Assembly (NCBI GenBank): GCA_046155285.1
Contig: JBJXEA010000026.1
Coordinates: 1-64,000, forward strand
Direction of reading: 5' to 3'
Origin: CAILHX01 sp046155285
GTDB lineage: Bacteria > Pseudomonadota > Gammaproteobacteria > Burkholderiales > Methylophilaceae
Length of the DNA: 64,000 bases
The notes beneath the pieces were generated by a model. That model saw only the letters and a list, made by a program, of their open reading frames with translations, was not told where the DNA came from and did no database searches. The position numbers and the translations under genes are program-made. This document shows, one piece after another, positions 60,512-64,000 of the stretch (positions are counted from its first letter, which is position 1; every line of letters starts with the position of its first letter).

Positions 60512-61429
60512 ATGCAACTCCACCAAATGCGTTACATCCGCGAAGTCTCGCGCCAGAAGCTGAATGTTTCTGCGGCGGCTGAGGTGCTGCACACCTCGCA
60601 ACCGGGGGTGAGTAAGCAGATTCAATTGCTGGAAGAAGAGCTGGGCTTGCAGATTTTTCAGCGCAGTGGCAAGCGTCTGACAGGCATTACCGAGCCGGGG
60701 AAAATCGTCCTCGATATGGCCGAACGTATGTTGCGTGAAGTCGAGAACATCAAGCGTGTGGGGGATGATTTTACGCGGGATACCGAAGGTAGCTTGACCA
60801 TTGCCACCACCCATACTCAAGCTCGCTATCGCCTGCCGCCCGCTATCAAAGGCTTTGTCGAGCGCTATCCCGATATTCGTTTGCATATTCATCAGGGCAA
60901 TCCGACGCAAGTCACGGACATGATTGCCAACGGTGAGGCGGACATCGGCATCGCCACCGAGGCTATCGCCGAGCATTCTGACTTGGTGGCTTTGCCTTGT
61001 TACACTTGGAATCGTTGCGTGGTCGCACCGCATGGTCATGCGATTTTGAATGACACGCCGCTCACTTTGAAAAAGTTGGCGAGTTATCCGGTGGTGACTT
61101 ACGACTTGGGCTTTGCCGGCAGCAATTCGGTGCGCCGCGCGTTTGAGGCGAAAGCGCTGGAACCTAACATCATCCTCACTGCCATAGATTCTGACGTGAT
61201 TAAAACTTACGTGGAAATGGAGCTAGGCGTGGGTTTGCTCGCAAAAATGGCGTATGACGCGGAGCGCGACAAAAATTTGGCTATGCTGGACGCTGCGCAC
61301 TTATTCCCTGATAGCACCACATACTTAGGCGTGCGCCGCGATACCTATTTGCGCGGATTTCTGTATGATTTTATAGTCCTTATTGCGCCGCATTTGAACC
61401 GTGCCGCGGTGAATGCGGCTTTTAAGTAG
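60512..61429 (+). CDS. cysB: CysB-like LysR-type regulator
   Basis: A 305-residue LysR regulator. The N-terminal HTH is MQLHQMRYIREVSRQKLNVSAAAEVLHTSQPGVSKQIQLLEEELG. TTHTQARYRLPPAIKGFVERYPDI is a hallmark of the CysB/Cbl group and contains sulfate/acetylserine-contact residues. It should activate the adjacent sulfate assimilation genes under sulfur limitation, with O-acetylserine as inducer. Confidence 0.93.
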   Translation: MQLHQMRYIREVSRQKLNVSAAAEVLHTSQPGVSKQIQLLEEELGLQIFQRSGKRLTGITEPGKIVLDMAERMLREVENIKRVGDDFTRDTEGSLTIATTHTQARYRLPPAIKGFVERYPDIRLHIHQGNPTQVTDMIANGEADIGIATEAIAEHSDLVALPCYTWNRCVVAPHGHAILNDTPLTLKKLASYPVVTYDLGFAGSNSVRRAFEAKALEPNIILTAIDSDVIKTYVEMELGVGLLAKMAYDAERDKNLAMLDAAHLFPDSTTYLGVRRDTYLRGFLYDFIVLIAPHLNRAAVNAAFK

Positions 61430-61436
61430 GAATGTT

Positions 61437-61928
61437 ATGAAACTGTTGACATTGATTGCGCTAAGTGTAATGAGCCTGCTGGCGCAAGCCGCCGAACCTC
61501 TGCCGCCCATAGACACGACCTCCCCTATTTATGAGGTGAAAGTTGAACCCGGGGTGAGTTATGATGACGTGGTATTGAGCATGAAGACGGCGGCGGAGGG
61601 CAAGAATTTCGTCAGTCCGGCCACGTTTCCGCTGGGTGAGCATATGCAAACGCGTGGCTTGTCCGTGCAAGGTGTGATGGAAGTGCGTAGCTATTGTAAT
61701 TTGGGGTTGGGTGCAGAAATTTTGCTGGATCACCCCGAATTTGCGGTGTTTGCGCCGTGCCGCATTGCGATTTACGAAAAACAAGGTCAACTCTATGTGG
61801 CGCTCGACCGCCCTAGTTTTGACTTACAATACATTAAAAATCCTACTGAGCGGGCGCTGAAAGCAGCTAAGGAATTAGAAGAAACGCTGATTTGGATTAT
61901 GGATAAAGCACGCAAGGGTGAAATCTAA
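61437..61928 (+). CDS. Periplasmic DUF302 protein
   Basis: About 163 residues. A signal peptide (KLLTLIALSVMSLLAQAAE) is followed by a domain resembling DUF302 (VSYDDVVLSMKTAAEGKNFVS, then LGLGAEILLDHPEFAVFAPCRIAIYEKQGQLYVALDRP). DUF302 proteins have no agreed function; some are linked to metal or stress response. An upstream start at 61413 overlaps cysB and is less likely, since it would destroy the signal peptide's short basic start. Confidence 0.75.
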   Translation: MKLLTLIALSVMSLLAQAAEPLPPIDTTSPIYEVKVEPGVSYDDVVLSMKTAAEGKNFVSPATFPLGEHMQTRGLSVQGVMEVRSYCNLGLGAEILLDHPEFAVFAPCRIAIYEKQGQLYVALDRPSFDLQYIKNPTERALKAAKELEETLIWIMDKARKGEI

Positions 61929-61942
61929 AAGGAGAGGGCATC

Positions 61943-62509
61943 ATGGAAGGCTATCAAGTTTGGTTTTTGCGTAGGGACGGCGAAATTATCGGGTCTTTTC
62001 CTGACGTGCTTATCGCACAACACATGGTACTGGGCAGAATACGTGAGGGCGACGAAGTCAGTCTGGATACACATGGCTGGAATAATCCCAACGAAGTGGA
62101 TTCCTTAAAGACCGCGGTGAATCTGCTCATTGGCGCGGGCACAAGCGAAAAAGCGGACGATCCAGATTGGCGTGCCGATCGCATGAAAGCCGCAGTGCGC
62201 TGGCTGGATGAGCGCAAGGCACCAGACCGCCGTAGCTTGGAAGAAGCTGAAGTGGCGGCAAAATGGGCAGCATTGCGCGGCAATAAGGAAGAACGCCGCA
62301 AAGTGGAAGAATCCCCAGAAATTATCGCTTATCGCCAGTCGCGTGCGGTGATTGAAGCCTCGTTCCGTAGGCCGCGCCGCAATTACACGCCGTTGATATT
62401 GGTGATGCTAGCTGCCGTGCTGGGGCTGGGCATTTATGCCGCCATGAGCGGCCCAGTGGAGCCGTTCAAGATTGATTGGCAGGGCATCATTGAGAGCAAG
62501 AACAGGTAA
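61943..62509 (+). CDS. Small protein with GYF_2-like N-terminus and C-terminal membrane helix
   Basis: A 188-residue protein. The N-terminal 45 residues (VWFLRRDGEIIGSFPDVLIAQHMVLGRIREGDEVSLDTHGW) look like a GYF_2/DUF4339-type module. A charged coiled stretch follows and one membrane helix (about residues 149-167, PLILVMLAAVLGLGIYAAM). The start has the ribosome site GGAGAGGG. Function unknown. It lies between DUF302 and RluF-like genes with short gaps. Confidence 0.65.
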   Translation: MEGYQVWFLRRDGEIIGSFPDVLIAQHMVLGRIREGDEVSLDTHGWNNPNEVDSLKTAVNLLIGAGTSEKADDPDWRADRMKAAVRWLDERKAPDRRSLEEAEVAAKWAALRGNKEERRKVEESPEIIAYRQSRAVIEASFRRPRRNYTPLILVMLAAVLGLGIYAAMSGPVEPFKIDWQGIIESKNR

Positions 62510-62524
62510 TACTGCCGCGTCATC

Positions 62525-63265
62525 ATGAGTGACGCAGAAAAGGTACGTCTTTCCAAGCGCATGTCCGAACTTGGCATTTGTTCACGGCGCGAGGCGGATA
62601 GCTACATCGAGCGCGGCTGGGTGTTTGTGGATGGCGCGAAAATCAGCGAACTCGGCACCAAGGTTTATCCCAACCAAAAAATCATCCTCAACAAAGCCGC
62701 AGAATCTAGCCAACAGGCGCGCGTTACTATCCTCATCAACAAACCCATAGGCTTTGTTTCTGGCCAAGCCGAGCAGGGCTACAAGCCCGCCGCCGTGCTG
62801 TTCACCGCAGAAAATCGCTGGGCAGAAGACCAAGCTTCGCAACAATTTCACCCCATGCAAGCCAAAGGCATGGCACCAGCCGGGCGCTTGGATATTGATT
62901 CCACAGGTTTGCTGGTGCTGACGCAGGATGGCCGCGTCGCCAAGCAACTGATAGGCGAAGATTCGGCGGTGGATAAGGAATACTTGGTGCGGGTGGTGGG
63001 ACATTTAACGGAGAAAAATCTTGCACTGCTCAATCACGGCCTGACACTAGATGGTAAAGCGCTGAAACCCGCGCAAGTGAGTTGGCAAAATAAAGATCAG
63101 TTGCGCTTTGTGCTGATGGAAGGCAAAAAACGCCAGATACGGCGTATGTGTGAGCTGGTGGGATTGAAAGTAGTGGGCTTGAAGCGGATCCGTATCGGAC
63201 GTGTGGTGCTAGGGGATTTACCGCCGGGGCAGTGGCGGTATCTGGGACAAAATGAGTTGCTGTAA
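62525..63265 (+). CDS. rluF: 23S rRNA pseudouridine synthase (RluF/RluB family)
   Basis: A 246-residue protein. The S4 domain is LSKRMSELGICSRREADSYIERGWVFVDG. The catalytic Asp lies in GRLDIDSTGLLVLTQDG, and GKKRQIRRMCELVGLKVVGLKR is the C-terminal signature. E. coli RluF modifies U2604 (and U2605) of 23S rRNA. The symbol is by family; RluB or RluE alternatives cannot be fully excluded. Confidence 0.85.
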   Translation: MSDAEKVRLSKRMSELGICSRREADSYIERGWVFVDGAKISELGTKVYPNQKIILNKAAESSQQARVTILINKPIGFVSGQAEQGYKPAAVLFTAENRWAEDQASQQFHPMQAKGMAPAGRLDIDSTGLLVLTQDGRVAKQLIGEDSAVDKEYLVRVVGHLTEKNLALLNHGLTLDGKALKPAQVSWQNKDQLRFVLMEGKKRQIRRMCELVGLKVVGLKRIRIGRVVLGDLPPGQWRYLGQNELL

Positions 63266-63477
63266 TAAATATGCCATAAATTATTCATTTTTAATTCTGA
63301 TTAAGTTGATTTACATTCATAAAAAATAATAAGTTGCACATGGAATATTCACATTTCCTGATGGCGCAAATGCCATGACTTGCGGTGCGCTCCTTGATAG
63401 TACCGCCCAACAGTAAAATGAAGAGAGTATTGCGCTGGTAGGTGGCGCAGCTGTTACTGATAGGGGAGGAATGCTAC

Positions 63478-64000
63478 ATGAGCGCACGTTTGTTCACCGA
63501 TGACATCCTGTTTTTTCAACGTATCCTCAAGGCGGAAAGGCTCTACACTGGTAAGCTTGACGGCGACTGGGGTTCTAGAACTGAAACCGCCGCGCAACAG
63601 TTCATGCAGCAAAGTGAACAGATAAAAACCTCAACTCGCAGCTTTGATATGCGTACCGAAGGCCGCATCGCCACCCTCGCACTTGTCGCACAAAAACAAG
63701 CACGACTTTGCCTCGCCAGAATCATTGATGGCGGCATTGTTGCACGTATTATTTCTGGAACTCGCACTTACGCCGAACAGGGCGCACTCTACAAACAAGG
63801 CCGATATGGCAACCCCGGAAAAATCATCACCAAAGCAAACAGCGGGCAGAGCAACCACAACTTCGGTATTGCTTGGGATATTGGTATCTTCACTGCGGCT
63901 GGGGGCTATTTGGGCGATGGTGTGGAATATGACAAAGCTGGCAATCTGGGACGTTCTGACTTGGTGGAATGGGGCGGTGAGTGGAAAAACTTTGTGGATA
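63478..64000 (+). CDS. M15-type peptidase with N-terminal peptidoglycan-binding domain (runs off the window)
   Basis: Open from ATG 63478 to the last base, 174 residues so far. A GGGAGGA ribosome site precedes the ATG. The first 55 residues look like a peptidoglycan-binding helical module (FFQRILKAERLYTGKLDGDWGSRTETAAQQFMQQ). From about residue 95 the M15/VanY-like metallopeptidase signature appears (ARIISGTRTYAEQGALYKQGR, then NSGQSNHNFGIAWDIGIF, with the His and Asp zinc ligands). It likely cleaves cell-wall peptide crosslinks. The layout (binding module plus M15) is found in both phage endolysins and bacterial wall enzymes. The end is missing. Confidence 0.8.
   Translation, partial: MSARLFTDDILFFQRILKAERLYTGKLDGDWGSRTETAAQQFMQQSEQIKTSTRSFDMRTEGRIATLALVAQKQARLCLARIIDGGIVARIISGTRTYAEQGALYKQGRYGNPGKIITKANSGQSNHNFGIAWDIGIFTAAGGYLGDGVEYDKAGNLGRSDLVEWGGEWKNFVD

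Noticed and set aside
1..64000. tRNA, rRNA or CRISPR features
   Set aside because: No cloverleaf with a conserved T-loop, no rRNA-like sequence and no regularly spaced repeats were noticed on reading; a covariance-model scan was not possible.

Overview
The window looks like a chromosome segment of a methylotrophic betaproteobacterium, most likely in the Methylophilaceae/Nitrosomonadales. Four things point there: the gyrA-serC-pheA...hisC order, a trimethylamine dehydrogenase very close to the Methylophilus enzyme as I remember it, a complete pqqABCDE cluster, and an APS-type assimilatory sulfate pathway with a CysB-like regulator. This placement is inference from gene content; no database search was possible.

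Layout. 1-591: the 3' tail of an IS110-type transposase followed by non-coding inverted repeats. 592-11376: a secreted nuclease, gyrA, serC, pheA, cheY, a methyltransferase with a G10 tract, msrPQ, hisC and a DAHP synthase gene. 11377-31238: a methylated-amine catabolic island. 31239-37779: a TetR-controlled RND efflux pump with an AcrR-like operator. 37791-43316: a MITE-like repeat, a chalcone-isomerase-like protein, FadL, acyl-CoA synthetase, RIO kinase and an RsuA-type pseudouridine synthase. 43337-48838: YcaO and, divergent from it, pqqABCDE. 48845-51998: a second MITE-like repeat, a Bcr/CflA transporter, a methyltransferase and an MlaC-like protein. 52061-61429: ferredoxin and assimilatory sulfate reduction (cysN, a TPR protein, cysD, cysH, DUF934, sulfite reductase), a TauE/SafE exporter and a CysB-like regulator. 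61437-64000: a DUF302 protein, a small membrane protein, an RluF-like synthase and the start of an M15 peptidase.

The most interesting part is the amine island. TMADH should oxidise trimethylamine to dimethylamine plus formaldehyde and pass electrons to ETF (etfAB), then to a membrane Fe-S protein that probably reduces quinone. A heme-dependent dimethylamine monooxygenase (DmmA-like subunit, ferredoxin reductase, DUF3445 oxygenase) should demethylate DMA using O2, and a GcvT-like protein may move the one-carbon unit to tetrahydrofolate. Embedded genes encode a globin, a leucine-rich-repeat-variant protein, a soluble PAS chemoreceptor, an APC permease and a cupin. A NarX/NarL-like two-component system and an orphan membrane PAS protein sit at one end. 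I found NarL-like palindromes upstream of four separate units: cupin, the dmm operon, the TMADH operon and the permease. This suggests one regulon that covers transport, both demethylation steps and the cupin. That regulon is the best candidate here for an undescribed system.

No tRNA, rRNA or CRISPR array was recognised.
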